A stretch of DNA of 64,000 nucleotides from Methylotenera versatilis 79 (GTDB lineage Bacteria > Pseudomonadota > Gammaproteobacteria > Burkholderiales > Methylophilaceae). Shown here one piece after another: positions 36,173 to 45,669 of the stretch (within the stretch, counting starts at the first letter, position 1; each line of letters starts with the position of its first letter). Location: assembly GCF_000384375.1 (NCBI RefSeq), contig NZ_ARVX01000001.1:2356001-2420000 (forward strand), read 5' to 3'. The notes under the pieces were generated by a model. That model was given only the letters and a program-made list of their open reading frames with translations. It had not been told where the DNA came from and made no database searches. A program made the position numbers and the translations under genes.

Positions 36173-38161
36173 ATGGCTATTGAATCTGTTTTAACCGAAA
36201 ACCGCGTATTTCATCCGAGTGAGGAATTTAAAGCACAAGCAAATGTTTCTGGCTTAGATGCCTACAATGCACTTTGTGCAGAAGCTGAAGCCGATTACGA
36301 AGGTTTTTGGGCAAAGTTAGCACGCGAATTATTAGTTTGGCATCAGCCATTTACTAAAACGCTAAATGAAGAAAATGCACCATTTTATAAGTGGTTTGAA
36401 GACGGCGAGTTGAATATTTCAGTCAACTGTCTAGATAAACATTTAGCGACGATTCCTAATAAAACTGCAATTATTTTTGAAGCAGATAACGGCGATACGA
36501 AAACGGTCACTTACAAAGAGTTATACCATCAAGTCTGCCAGTTTGCTAACGGCTTAAAAACGCTGAATCTAGCGATTGGCTCACGCGTCATCATTTATTT
36601 GCCGATGGGCATTGAGGCAATTGTGGCGATGCAAGCCTGTGCGCGATTGGGTTTAACGCATTCTGTAGTATTTGGCGGTTTTTCAGCCAAAAGCTTGAAT
36701 GAGCGCATGATTGATGCAGGCGCGGTTGCGGTGATTACATCAGATGGTCAGTTCCGCGGTGGTAAAACATTACCGTTAAAACAGGCTGTGGATGAAGGTA
36801 TTGCCCAAGCAAAAAGTGAGCACGGCTGGGACGGCATTAAAAAAGTAATTGTACTGAAAAAAACAGGACAAGAAGTCGCTTGGAACACAAAAGACGTATG
36901 GTGGAGTGACTTAATCGCTGGGCAAAAACAAGAATGTGAGCCTGTGATGGTGAATGCGGAACATCCGCTATTTTTGCTTTATACCAGCGGCTCAACCGGC
37001 AAACCAAAAGGCGTACAACACAGTTCTGCCGGATACTTGTTACACGCGATGAACACGATGCGCTGGACCTTTGATGTAAAAGCCGATGATGTTTATTGGT
37101 GTACGGCGGATGTTGGCTGGATTACAGGCCATAGTTACATCACTTATGGTCCATTGGCGATGGGCGCAACACAAGTGGTGTTTGAAGGCATTCCAACTTA
37201 CCCGAACGCTGGGCGTTTCTGGCAGATGGTTGAAAAACATAAAGTATCCATCTTTTATACTGCGCCAACTGCGATTCGCTCACTCATCAAATCCAGCGAA
37301 ACCGATCCAAGCACGCATCCTAAAAATTATGATTTAAGTAGTTTGCGATTATTAGGCACTGTGGGTGAGCCGATTAATCCAGAAGCATGGATGTGGTATT
37401 TTGAGCAAGTTGGTGGTGGTCGCTGCCCTATCGCCGACACTTTCTGGCAAACGGAAACGGGCGGTCATGTGATTACGCCGCTGCCTGGTGCGCATTCATT
37501 AACGCCTGGCTCCTGTACTATGCCATTTCCAGGCATTGCCATTGATGTAGTAGATGAAACTGGCAAGGATTTGCCTTGGGGTACAGGTGGTTTGTTAGTG
37601 ATTAAAAAGCCATGGCCATCGATGATTCGTAATATTTACAATGACCCAGAACGCTTCAAAACTAGCTATTATCCTGTAGATTTAGGTGGCAAATTGTATC
37701 TTGCCGGCGATGGCGCAATTCGCGATGCCAACACAGGAAATTTCACCATTATGGGACGTATCGATGACGTATTAAACGTATCAGGTCACCGCTTGGGCAC
37801 GATGGAAATTGAATCGGCACTGGTTTCAAATCCATTAGTGGCAGAAGCTGCCGTAGTTGGTAAACCGCATGACATCAAAGGTGAATCTGTTGTTGCTTAT
37901 GTAGTGCTAAAAGGTGCCAGGCCTACTGGTGAAGAAGCCAAAAAAATCGTCGCTAACTTGCGTGATTGGGTAGGTAAAGAAATCGGCCCAATCGCCAAGC
38001 CAGACGAAATACGCTTTGGTGATAATCTACCCAAAACCCGTAGCGGCAAGATTATGCGCAGGCTCTTACGTTCGCTAGCAAAAGGCGAAGAAATCACATC
38101 TGATATTTCGACGCTAGATAATCCGGCGATTTTAGAGCAGTTAAAAGAAGTGGTGAAGTAG
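36173..38161 (+). CDS. acs: Acetyl-CoA synthetase (AMP-forming)
   Basis: Acs activates acetate to acetyl-CoA through acetyl-AMP. The 662-residue protein has the adenylate-forming core motif [13 protein letters not shown], the [12 protein letters not shown] segment, and [20 protein letters not shown]. The C-terminal [14 protein letters not shown] contains the lysine subject to acetylation control. The ATG at 36,173 is preceded by GGGAG at 9 bases; a TTG three codons earlier is less likely. It is divergent from glnE. A tiny membrane ORF follows 15 bases downstream. Confidence 0.97.
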   Translation: MAIESVLTENRVFHPSEEFKAQANVSGLDAYNALCAEAEADYEGFWAKLARELLVWHQPFTKTLNEENAPFYKWFEDGELNISVNCLDKHLATIPNKTAIIFEADNGDTKTVTYKELYHQVCQFANGLKTLNLAIGSRVIIYLPMGIEAIVAMQACARLGLTHSVVFGGFSAKSLNERMIDAGAVAVITSDGQFRGGKTLPLKQAVDEGIAQAKSEHGWDGIKKVIVLKKTGQEVAWNTKDVWWSDLIAGQKQECEPVMVNAEHPLFLLYTSGSTGKPKGVQHSSAGYLLHAMNTMRWTFDVKADDVYWCTADVGWITGHSYITYGPLAMGATQVVFEGIPTYPNAGRFWQMVEKHKVSIFYTAPTAIRSLIKSSETDPSTHPKNYDLSSLRLLGTVGEPINPEAWMWYFEQVGGGRCPIADTFWQTETGGHVITPLPGAHSLTPGSCTMPFPGIAIDVVDETGKDLPWGTGGLLVIKKPWPSMIRNIYNDPERFKTSYYPVDLGGKLYLAGDGAIRDANTGNFTIMGRIDDVLNVSGHRLGTMEIESALVSNPLVAEAAVVGKPHDIKGESVVAYVVLKGARPTGEEAKKIVANLRDWVGKEIGPIAKPDEIRFGDNLPKTRSGKIMRRLLRSLAKGEEITSDISTLDNPAILEQLKEVVK

Positions 38162-38176
38162 GATTATTTATAAATC

Positions 38177-38242
38177 ATGGAAGGCTTACTGGTATTAGTC
38201 GCTTTTATTCTGGTGGCTTTCTTTTTAATGCGGGGCAAATAA
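38177..38242 (+). CDS. Possible 21-residue membrane microprotein after acs
   Basis: The frame MEGLLVLVAFILVAFFLMRG ends with K and TAA, a single hydrophobic helix with a positive end. It starts 15 bases after the acs stop. No good Shine-Dalgarno sequence is seen (AGGA lies about 11 bases upstream). The composition is too purely hydrophobic to look random, but the length makes coding status uncertain. Confidence 0.35.
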   Translation: MEGLLVLVAFILVAFFLMRGK

Positions 38243-38337
38243 GTTTTCACAAAATATTCACTGCGTTTAATTAAACTTCTTAAAGATAGCCATAAATTTT
38301 TAAGGTATGATTGATTTCAGCTAATTAATTTTACGTT

Positions 38338-39240
38338 TTGAAAATAATTATGAATATTCTTGCTAAGCTAGCCCTTAATTTAAGAGGTTCTTTAAACAAA
38401 CCTAGCGATCGTGATTTTGTTGCAGATATAAAAATGGGTGAGCAGATACCCCAAATTATTCATCAAACTTATTACAACAAAAACTTACCCATCCAAATTC
38501 AGACGAATATTAATCGATTAAAAAGTGATAATCCCGACTGGGATTTTCGTTTATATGATGATCAAGATATTGAAGAATATATCCAATCTCATTTCCCACA
38601 ATTATTCGCAACCTACAAAAAAATCAATCCTAAATATGGTGCAGCGAAAGCTGATTTTTTTAGATATTTAGTGATGTACAAAGACGGTGGTGTATATCTT
38701 GATATTAAAAGCGGTTCAGAAAAACCGCTTAGCGAAATTATTGCAAACAATGACCAATATATTATTTCGTATTGGCCTAGGCACTATCCAAAGATCATGC
38801 AGGGTCAACATAAAGGTATTAGTAATCCCACTGGTGAATATCAACAATGGCATATTATCTCAGTCGCTGGTCATCCATTTTTAAAGTCTGTGATTAATAA
38901 TGTTTGCAGCAATATTGCCAAATACAATCCATTCTTTCACGATTTTAGCTCTTGGGGCGTTTTTAATTTAACGGGTCCAATTGCCTACACTGAAGCAATC
39001 TATCCGTTATTATCTCAATATCCACATCGAATGGAAAAGGATCATATTGAATTAGGTCTAATCTATTGCGCTATAGACCCTGAAAATCCTTATGGTGGCC
39101 ATCATGGTATTTTTCAAAAAAAACATTACTCGTCAATTGAAGAGCCTGTTGTTTTACAAACAAAATTAAAATCTGCTTTGTTTTATTTGTGCAGACCATT
39201 CATCAAATATTTAAAATCCAAACTCAAATCAACGCTGTAA
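38338..39240 (+). CDS. Glycosyltransferase of the sugar-binding DXD (GT32-like) family
   Basis: This 300-residue protein has the start of the family fold at QIPQIIHQTYY, then WDFRLYDDQDIEEYI, GAAKADFFRYLVMYKDGGVYLD, and NLTGPIAYTEAI, as in Gly_transf_sug/OCH1-like enzymes that add sugars to surface polysaccharides. The usual DXD motif is here Asp122-Ile-Lys124. There is no signal peptide, so it probably acts at the cytoplasmic face. It stands alone between acs and prfC, without other polysaccharide genes, and its codons look more AT-rich than its neighbours, which hints at transfer. Confidence 0.8.
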   Translation: MKIIMNILAKLALNLRGSLNKPSDRDFVADIKMGEQIPQIIHQTYYNKNLPIQIQTNINRLKSDNPDWDFRLYDDQDIEEYIQSHFPQLFATYKKINPKYGAAKADFFRYLVMYKDGGVYLDIKSGSEKPLSEIIANNDQYIISYWPRHYPKIMQGQHKGISNPTGEYQQWHIISVAGHPFLKSVINNVCSNIAKYNPFFHDFSSWGVFNLTGPIAYTEAIYPLLSQYPHRMEKDHIELGLIYCAIDPENPYGGHHGIFQKKHYSSIEEPVVLQTKLKSALFYLCRPFIKYLKSKLKSTL

Positions 39241-39388
39241 TTATTAACGTCATTAATAAGTTTCAAAGCATTCAGGTTACAAAAAAACTAATTTTAAAAT
39301 CATCTATCGCAAATTGAAATAAATCGTCAATCGCGTAAGTTGCCATGCTAATGTAAAATACACGTTTTGCGACTTTTAAGTATATTGC

Positions 39389-40963
39389 ATGAGTTCACTT
39401 CAACAAGAAATCACCCGCCGCCGTACATTTGCCATTATTTCCCACCCCGATGCTGGTAAAACCACGCTTACCGAAAAACTATTATGGTTTGGAGGTGCTA
39501 TTCAAGTGGCGGGTGAAGTGCGTGGACGTAAGGCTGCGCGTCATGCTACTTCTGACTGGATGGAGCTTGAGAAGCAACGTGGTATTTCAGTGACTTCATC
39601 TGTCATGCAGTTTCCCTATCGTGACCATATGGTGAATCTGCTTGATACACCTGGCCATGATGACTTTTCCGAAGATACTTATCGCACATTGACCGCAGTG
39701 GATTCGGCTGTGATGGTGATTGACTCAGTCAATGGCGTAGAGGCGCAGACGATTAAATTGCTGAATGTATGCCGCATGCGCGATACGCCGATTATTACGT
39801 TTATTAATAAATTAGACCGTGAAAGTCGTGCGCCGATTGAATTGTTGGATGAAATTGAAACCACATTAGGCATGGAATGCGCACCGATGACTTGGCCAAT
39901 CGGCATGGGTAAGTCTTTTCGTGGTGTCTATAATCTAGTCACCGACAGTATTTTATTTTTTGATCCACGTGCCGATAAAGGGACTTCTGAGACCATTCAA
40001 GGATTAGATAATCCGCGCCTAGATGAATTGATTGGCCGACAAGCTGAAGAATTGCGGATTGATATCGAGTTAGTACGTGGCGCATCGAATGTATTTAATG
40101 CGGAACGCTATTTAAGCGGCAAGCAAACGCCTGTGTTTTTCGGCTCAGCCGTGAATAACTTTGGCGTGCAATCACTATTGGATGCGGTGGTAGATTTATC
40201 CCCTGCTCCACTTACTCGCCAAACCTCTAGTCGTGAGATTCCACCTGATGAGCCTAAGTTTTCAGGCTTTGTCTTCAAAATTCAAGCTAATATGGATCCA
40301 AAACATCGTGACCGTATTGCGTTTCTACGCGTATGTTCCGGGCGTTTTGAGCGAGGCATGAAAATCAAGCAAGTTTCTACCGGTAAATTAATGGCAGTGA
40401 ATAACGCGATTACTTTTATGGCGCGCGACCGCACCACGATGGATGAAGCTTATTCTGGCGACATTATCGGCATTCCCAATCATGGCACGATTAAAGTCGG
40501 CGATACCTTTAGTGAAGGTGAAGAGCTTAAATTTACTGGAATCCCGTCATTTGCACCTGAGTTTTTCCGTCGTGCACGCTTAAAAAATCCGCTTAAAATG
40601 AAGCAATTGCAAAAAGGTTTGCAACAATTGGCAGAAGAAGGCGCTTCACAATTATTTCGTCCGCTGTTATCAAATGATCTTATTTTAGGCGCGGTTGGTT
40701 TGTTGCAATTTGACGTAGTCGCGCATCGTTTAGAGCATGAATATGGTGTAGATGTAGTATTTGAGAGTTACGATTGCTACACTGCGCGCTGGCTACGTGG
40801 CAGCGATTCCGATTTGCGTGCGATTGCCGATAAGTATGGCTTTAACGTAGGTTTAGATGGTAATGAAGAATACGTTTATTTAGCGCCAAACCGTGTGAAT
40901 TTACAGATGGCAGAAGAACGCTATCCTGACATTCAGTTTTTGGCGACGAGAGAGATTAGTTAA
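39389..40963 (+). CDS. prfC: Peptide chain release factor 3
   Basis: RF3 is the GTPase that removes RF1 and RF2 from the ribosome after termination. The 524-residue protein has G1 [13 protein letters not shown], the switch II motif [14 protein letters not shown], and G4 NKLDRESR. These are followed by the RF3-specific domains with [19 protein letters not shown]. The start [15 protein letters not shown] matches the family. It is monocistronic, convergent with the downstream hydrolase gene (22 bases between stops). Confidence 0.98.
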   Translation: MSSLQQEITRRRTFAIISHPDAGKTTLTEKLLWFGGAIQVAGEVRGRKAARHATSDWMELEKQRGISVTSSVMQFPYRDHMVNLLDTPGHDDFSEDTYRTLTAVDSAVMVIDSVNGVEAQTIKLLNVCRMRDTPIITFINKLDRESRAPIELLDEIETTLGMECAPMTWPIGMGKSFRGVYNLVTDSILFFDPRADKGTSETIQGLDNPRLDELIGRQAEELRIDIELVRGASNVFNAERYLSGKQTPVFFGSAVNNFGVQSLLDAVVDLSPAPLTRQTSSREIPPDEPKFSGFVFKIQANMDPKHRDRIAFLRVCSGRFERGMKIKQVSTGKLMAVNNAITFMARDRTTMDEAYSGDIIGIPNHGTIKVGDTFSEGEELKFTGIPSFAPEFFRRARLKNPLKMKQLQKGLQQLAEEGASQLFRPLLSNDLILGAVGLLQFDVVAHRLEHEYGVDVVFESYDCYTARWLRGSDSDLRAIADKYGFNVGLDGNEEYVYLAPNRVNLQMAEERYPDIQFLATREIS

Positions 40964-40985
40964 CAACAAAAATGTGTTAATTTAT

Positions 40986-41861
40986 TTAGTTAGTGGTGTT
41001 GGTATGTTTTATAAAATCAGTAACTGCTTTTAATAGCTCGCCATCACCACGTAACGGCTTAGCTAATTTTGCTGCCATATCGATATGCCCATAGCCTTCA
41101 AAGGTGACGACTTTGACTAAGCCATTGTTCTTTTTGATTTTTTCGGCCATATTGTAAGTATTACGTGGCCAAACTGTGTCATCTTTGGTACCCACAGCAA
41201 GTAGCATCGGTGGATTTTTACCGTCTACAAAATTGATTGGTTGAGATCTCCATTGTTCCGAGCTTGGCCCAAATATAGTTTTTAGCCGTTCTGATTTCAA
41301 AGGTAAGAAATCATATGGTCCTGCTAAACCAATAATCCCAGCAAAATCACTAAGCTTAAGAAATTGCTTTGCTAAATATTCTGCATTGACGCCCAGCATA
41401 ACCGCAATATGCGCTCCAGCAGAATGTCCAGCCAAAAATACTTGCTGTGTATCACCTTGATATTGTTGGATATTGTCTTTCACCCAGCGTGCGGCTAGCG
41501 CAGGATCTGCCATAAAAGCCGGAAATAACACCTCTGGATAAACACGATAATCGGGAATTACGACGATAAAACCTTGTGATGCTAACGCTTCACCTACGAA
41601 TTTATAATCGCCACGATTACCAGAATCCCAACTGCCGCCGTAAAAAAATATCACTACTTTTCGGGTTGTAGAATTAGCTGGAGATATCTGGCTAGGAATA
41701 TAAATATCTAACTTTTGTCTCGGCAAATCGCCGTAAGCTACTGCAGAGTGCAGCTGATATGTACTTTCTGGAACAACCGCATTTAAAAGTTTAATGGGAC
41801 TACAGGCGCTAGTAGTCATCAGCAAGACAAAACCCAGCATGGATTTAATTGGTTTAAGCAT
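40986..41861 (-). CDS. Alpha/beta hydrolase (esterase/carboxylesterase type) lipoprotein
   Basis: This 291-residue protein has a lipoprotein signal with Cys20 in TTSAC, then an alpha/beta hydrolase domain of the esterase/lipase type. The nucleophile is Ser147 in AGHSAGAH, the acid is probably Asp227 or Asp228, and the histidine is His259 in GYGHID. The oxyanion-hole motif is YGGSW (74-78) in place of the usual HGGG-W. Substrate is unknown. It would be anchored in the inner or outer membrane facing the periplasm. It is transcribed alone. Confidence 0.85.
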   Translation of the reverse strand: MLKPIKSMLGFVLLMTTSACSPIKLLNAVVPESTYQLHSAVAYGDLPRQKLDIYIPSQISPANSTTRKVVIFFYGGSWDSGNRGDYKFVGEALASQGFIVVIPDYRVYPEVLFPAFMADPALAARWVKDNIQQYQGDTQQVFLAGHSAGAHIAVMLGVNAEYLAKQFLKLSDFAGIIGLAGPYDFLPLKSERLKTIFGPSSEQWRSQPINFVDGKNPPMLLAVGTKDDTVWPRNTYNMAEKIKKNNGLVKVVTFEGYGHIDMAAKLAKPLRGDGELLKAVTDFIKHTNTTN

Positions 41862-42043
41862 TTAATCAGTTTAAAAGTAAGTATTAGAGTTTATCGCGTG
41901 TATCTATCTTAGACCTAATTCAAACATTGCTTTAAACAAGTCTATGTTCGTAAATATGTTAATTCTTATACGGCATTTGATGCGATTTAGATTTAAACCC
42001 TCCAATATTAATGACTTATTTTTTACTGTTAACTATCACCGCT

Positions 42044-43438
42044 TCACTCAATCACTGGCAATACAATCGTCACCTGCAAGCCAGTATTAGCGATATTTTC
42101 CGCCGTCACCGTGCCCGCATGTGACTCAATGATTTGTTTTGCAATTGCCAAACCTAAGCCATAACCACGCGTAGCTTCACTAGTATTTGCACGATAAAAA
42201 GGTTTAAAAATCTCTTCCAACTCATTTTCTGTCACGCCATTACCCGCATCTTTTACCGTTAAAACGACGCTTTTGTTTATTTGATTGATAGCCGTTGTAA
42301 GTACCACCACCGTATTCTCTGGCGTGTATTTAACAGCATTGCGCAGAATATTATCAATCGCACGCTGTAATAAATCGGCCTGCGCTTCTATGTAAATATT
42401 TTCTATTGGCGCGTACTCTACTTTGATATTGTTAGCGATGCCTTCAAAGTTTGCATCTTCCACCAATTCTTGCAGCAATTCATTTAAATCAACACGCTCT
42501 TTTTGCAATGCAGTTACACCAGATTCCAAACGCGATAATGTCAGCAGCTCACCTACCAGATGGTCCATACGTACCGATTCCGTCTCAATACGATTCAGTG
42601 ATGTGCTAATTTTTTCATTCACTTGATGTGCTGCATCTGACTGTGTTGATTGCTGCTTGATCAAGCCAATGGCAATTTGTAAACGAGCTAAAGGCGAACG
42701 CAACTCGTGCGAAACCTGATGCATTAAGTGTGTCTGGCTCTGAATCAACTGACTCACACGGCTAACCATCACATCGAAAGCGCTACCCAAATCAGCTAAC
42801 TCATCGCGTCTACCCTGCATAACCGTTCCAACGCGCGCATCTAGATTTCCACTGGCAGCACTTTCAAAAGCGAATCTCAGTTGTTTGATGGGTTTTGAAA
42901 AATACCAAGCCAGCATGGCTGCAAATAACAAACTGACTAAAGCACCGACAATCAACGGCATTGCAGGAAATAAATATTTCAGATTGTTCGGAATTTTAGC
43001 GCCATTAAAATAAGTGGGAGGCGGTCTTTTGTTGCGTGGTTCCACAAAAAGCCAGTATTGGTGTCCGTCATTGGCACGTACGTGTTCAATCGCGCGGCTT
43101 TCATTATCGGCGGTTAAAGCCGTCAGCGATTCTTTATTGATGCCTTTGGGTAAATCTCGTTTCAATAAATCGATACCGTCTTCATTTACTGCATATAGTT
43201 GTGGCATCGGCTCACTTAACCATATAGTTAGCATCGATTTTAGCGATGCAATACCGCTTATCTTTAATGTGCTCGCCGCTGCGAACACCATTGTTTTGGC
43301 TGGTGGCGCAGCGTCAATCAGGCGTCTTTCTCTTTCACGCTTATCGTTCACCACACCAATAGCTAGGCTCACCACCAGCACGGCGGTTAGTTGCGCAAAA
43401 AAGAAAAATAGAAAAAATTTCCAATAAAGTCTGCCCAT
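42044..43438 (-). CDS. cpxA: CpxA-like envelope stress sensor kinase
   Basis: This 464-residue kinase has membrane helix 1 (about 7-29), a periplasmic domain (about 30-155), helix 2 (about 158-180), HAMP (to about 235), HisKA with His244 in MHQVSHELRSPLARLQ, and an ATPase domain with N-box ILRNAVKYTPEN, DAGNGV, and GYGLGLAIAK. It follows the response regulator gene by 32 bases. The CpxA name rests on architecture, the adjacent CpxR-like regulator, and the divergent Spy/CpxP-like gene with a CpxR-type box. RstB-like kinases have the same layout. Confidence 0.8.
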   Translation of the reverse strand: MGRLYWKFFLFFFFAQLTAVLVVSLAIGVVNDKRERERRLIDAAPPAKTMVFAAASTLKISGIASLKSMLTIWLSEPMPQLYAVNEDGIDLLKRDLPKGINKESLTALTADNESRAIEHVRANDGHQYWLFVEPRNKRPPPTYFNGAKIPNNLKYLFPAMPLIVGALVSLLFAAMLAWYFSKPIKQLRFAFESAASGNLDARVGTVMQGRRDELADLGSAFDVMVSRVSQLIQSQTHLMHQVSHELRSPLARLQIAIGLIKQQSTQSDAAHQVNEKISTSLNRIETESVRMDHLVGELLTLSRLESGVTALQKERVDLNELLQELVEDANFEGIANNIKVEYAPIENIYIEAQADLLQRAIDNILRNAVKYTPENTVVVLTTAINQINKSVVLTVKDAGNGVTENELEEIFKPFYRANTSEATRGYGLGLAIAKQIIESHAGTVTAENIANTGLQVTIVLPVIE

Positions 43439-43470
43439 GATTATGTATCTATTTTTTTCTATGGATTAGT

Positions 43471-44148
43471 CTATTTTAAGTATTGATAACCTAGGCGATA
43501 CACAGTCTGAATCAACTGTTTTCCGCCAGCTGCAGCCGTTAACTTCTGCCGCACACTGCTCATATGCACATCAATATTACGGTCAAATTTAGCCATCGGC
43601 CTGCCAAGCGCCAATTCAGATAACATTTGTTTGCTCACTACATTTCCCGCACGCTCTACTAATACTTCCAGCAGATTAAATTCGGTGCTAGTCAATACCA
43701 ACGGCACGCCAGACCACTCCACACGCCGTTGTTCCGGCATTAAAGTCAGTTCATTTAACGTGATGGTTTTTGCCTGATTAGCTTGCGGCTTTGCACGACG
43801 CAAAATCGCGCGGATGCGCGCAACCAGCTCGCGCGGCGTACAGGGTTTTGGTACGTAGTCATCCGCGCCCAGTTCCAAACCAACAATACGGTCTGCGTCA
43901 TCACCTTTGGCAGTGAGCATAATCACCGGCATATTGCTGGTTTGCCTAATACGTCGCAATGTATCGATACCATTTAACTTCGGCATCATCACGTCTAACA
44001 CTACCAAATCATAAGTATCTGCTTGCAAGACTTGTAACCCAGCTTCGCCATCATGCGCGGTACTGGCAGAAAAGCCTTCAAGGTCGATATACTCTTTGAG
44101 CATCTCAACCAGCTCAACGTCATCATCTATCAGTAAAATTTTATCCAT
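43471..44148 (-). CDS. cpxR: CpxR-like OmpR-family response regulator
   Basis: This 225-residue regulator has a receiver domain (about 1-115) with Asp9/Asp10, phospho-acceptor Asp52 in VVLDVMMP, and Lys101 in DDYVPKP. The C-terminal winged helix (about 130-225) contains LTSTEFNLLEVLVERAGNVVSK, FDRNIDVHMSSVRQKL, and IQTVYRLGYQYL. It is transcribed with the kinase gene and away from the Spy-like gene. A GTAAA-N5-GTAAA site 100 bases from its start codon supports the CpxR identity and predicts autoregulation. Confidence 0.85.
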   Translation of the reverse strand: MDKILLIDDDVELVEMLKEYIDLEGFSASTAHDGEAGLQVLQADTYDLVVLDVMMPKLNGIDTLRRIRQTSNMPVIMLTAKGDDADRIVGLELGADDYVPKPCTPRELVARIRAILRRAKPQANQAKTITLNELTLMPEQRRVEWSGVPLVLTSTEFNLLEVLVERAGNVVSKQMLSELALGRPMAKFDRNIDVHMSSVRQKLTAAAGGKQLIQTVYRLGYQYLK

Positions 44149-44247
44149 AATGTGTACTTAGATATATATTAATTTTAAATCTTATACTTCAAAGTGTTAA
44201 CGCATCATAACCAGTCACAAAACCATCAACAAGCTTATTCACCAACC

Positions 44248-44282
44248 TTTACGCAGATTTACACACTCTTAACAGCGTTTTA
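44248..44282. promoter_or_regulatory. CpxR-type box (tandem GTAAA half-sites)
   Basis: TTTACGCAGATTTAC at 44,248-44,262 is, on the minus strand, exactly GTAAA-N5-GTAAA, the published consensus for E. coli CpxR. A further TTTAC at 44,278-44,282 and a near match TTAAC at 44,267-44,271 continue the series at about 10-base steps, on the same helix face. The cluster lies between divergent cpxR and the Spy-like gene. Confidence 0.75.
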
Positions 44283-44378
44283 CAACTAGCGATTGCACAA
44301 TGGCAACATCCTAAAACGCAACAGAAATAGGATTTTTGCAACAGACATTTTTAATGTTAACTAAAAAGGAATAAGCAA

Positions 44379-44936
44379 ATGAAACATCTATCGATTAAAC
44401 AATTATTGGCGATTTCAACTTTGGCAATTGCCTTACCATTTTCAGCGTTAAGCCACGCAGAGCCAGGTAAAGATTGCGGCAGACATGATGACAAACGTGG
44501 TCATGGTTTTAGACATGGTGAAAATTTTGGCGAGCCTGGCGTGCCACGTCACTTGCACGCGCTTAACTTAACCCAAGATCAACAAGACAAAATCTTTGCG
44601 ATTGCGCATGAACAGGCACCAGCAAAATATGCACAACATAAACAACAACGTGAAACGTTAGAAGCATTAAGTACACTTGCTCAAGCAGATAAATTCGACG
44701 AAGCGAAAGCGCAACAACTAGCGGATCAATTGGGTAAATTAGAGAAAGAAAAAGTGTTGAGTCGCCTTAAAACTGAAGCTAAAATTAACGCAGTCTTAAC
44801 GCCTGAACAACGTGCAAAAGCGCGTGAATTTAAAGCAGCAGATCGTGGTGGTTGGGATAAAGAAGGCCGTGGCAGAAATGAGCCAGCACGCTTTAAACAA
44901 AAACCAGCGCCAGCTGTAAAACCTACAAACAGTTAA
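44379..44936 (+). CDS. Spy/CpxP family periplasmic chaperone-like protein
   Basis: This 185-residue protein has a signal peptide (about 1-26, cut after LSHA), a His/Asp/Gly-rich N-terminus, and two LTxxQ motifs: LTQDQQ (about 66) and LTPEQR (about 147). This is the signature of the Spy/CpxP family of periplasmic chaperones and stress sensors. It ends in a Lys/Pro-rich tail. AAGGA stands 9 bases before the ATG. It is divergent from cpxR with CpxR-type sites in between, matching the E. coli cpxP/cpxRA layout, and is probably induced by envelope or metal stress. Confidence 0.85.
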   Translation: MKHLSIKQLLAISTLAIALPFSALSHAEPGKDCGRHDDKRGHGFRHGENFGEPGVPRHLHALNLTQDQQDKIFAIAHEQAPAKYAQHKQQRETLEALSTLAQADKFDEAKAQQLADQLGKLEKEKVLSRLKTEAKINAVLTPEQRAKAREFKAADRGGWDKEGRGRNEPARFKQKPAPAVKPTNS

Positions 44937-44964
44937 TCATCAGTATTTTAAATACTGTTTAAAC

Positions 44965-44997
44965 AAAAAAGCCTGCATTTAATCATGCAGGCTTTTT
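44965..44997. terminator. Bidirectional intrinsic terminator
   Basis: The stem AAGCCTGCAT / ATGCAGGCTT encloses a 7-base loop, flanked by A6 on the left and T5 on the right. It serves the Spy-like gene and the convergent 190-residue gene. Confidence 0.85.
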
Positions 44998-45012
44998 ACA
45001 TCTTTTTGAGGG

Positions 45013-45585
45013 TTAATCACGCTCAAATGCTTCACATAACTGACTTAATAATTGACCAAAAAATGGCAACACTTCTTCTTTGCTATGCGGGCTATCATCA
45101 TCGGTGCCTGCAACCACAAAGCTCACCGTTAATTTATCCAGATTCTCTCTAAACTCAGCCCAATGTTCCGCTTCTGCATCGCCAATGAGTTGAAATTTAT
45201 TAAAGCCTGATTCAATGATTTCCATCAACTCTGCATCGCTGATACCTGCAAATAAGGTTTTCGCAATGATGACTTGCGCGGCAGTTAAATCTGGCGCAGC
45301 CTCACCTTCTACTGCTAGCTCATGCGTCAGCGGCAACGTTAAAAACGCGAAAATCAGCATGGCATAAGCTTGGTACACACTGAGCATATCAAAGTTGTTA
45401 TGTCGCTCATCCGCAGGCTGGCGCATCGCCGCTTGAATGGCGCTGAAGGTAATATAACTGGCTAAATAATGCGCCGAATCGATTGCTTTATAATCGTCCA
45501 AATTACTATTGGGCTTTGCGCCATCACTATAAGTATCCGCCAAACACAGCGCATGCAATAAAGTTAGTCGTTTTGAATAGTCCAT
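45013..45585 (-). CDS. Conserved-looking cytosolic protein, unknown function
   Basis: This 190-residue acidic protein has no signal peptide. A hydrophobic helix at about 88-105 (QAYAMLIFAFLTLPLTHEL) is probably buried rather than membrane-spanning. I cannot assign a domain. The sequence SYITFSAIQAAMRQPADERHNNFDML and a helical C-terminal half suggest a compact all-helical fold. It follows the ABC-F gene on the same strand in reverse order (it is upstream of it by 84 bases... in transcription it lies after), so read-through from the ABC-F gene is plausible. Confidence 0.6.
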   Translation of the reverse strand: MDYSKRLTLLHALCLADTYSDGAKPNSNLDDYKAIDSAHYLASYITFSAIQAAMRQPADERHNNFDMLSVYQAYAMLIFAFLTLPLTHELAVEGEAAPDLTAAQVIIAKTLFAGISDAELMEIIESGFNKFQLIGDAEAEHWAEFRENLDKLTVSFVVAGTDDDSPHSKEEVLPFFGQLLSQLCEAFERD

Positions 45586-45669
45586 GATTTGCTACCAGCA
45601 TCCTTCAATTATTGAATCAAATTTATGGTTAAGTATTAATTAGGTATCTTTAAACAATAGCGCTTATGA

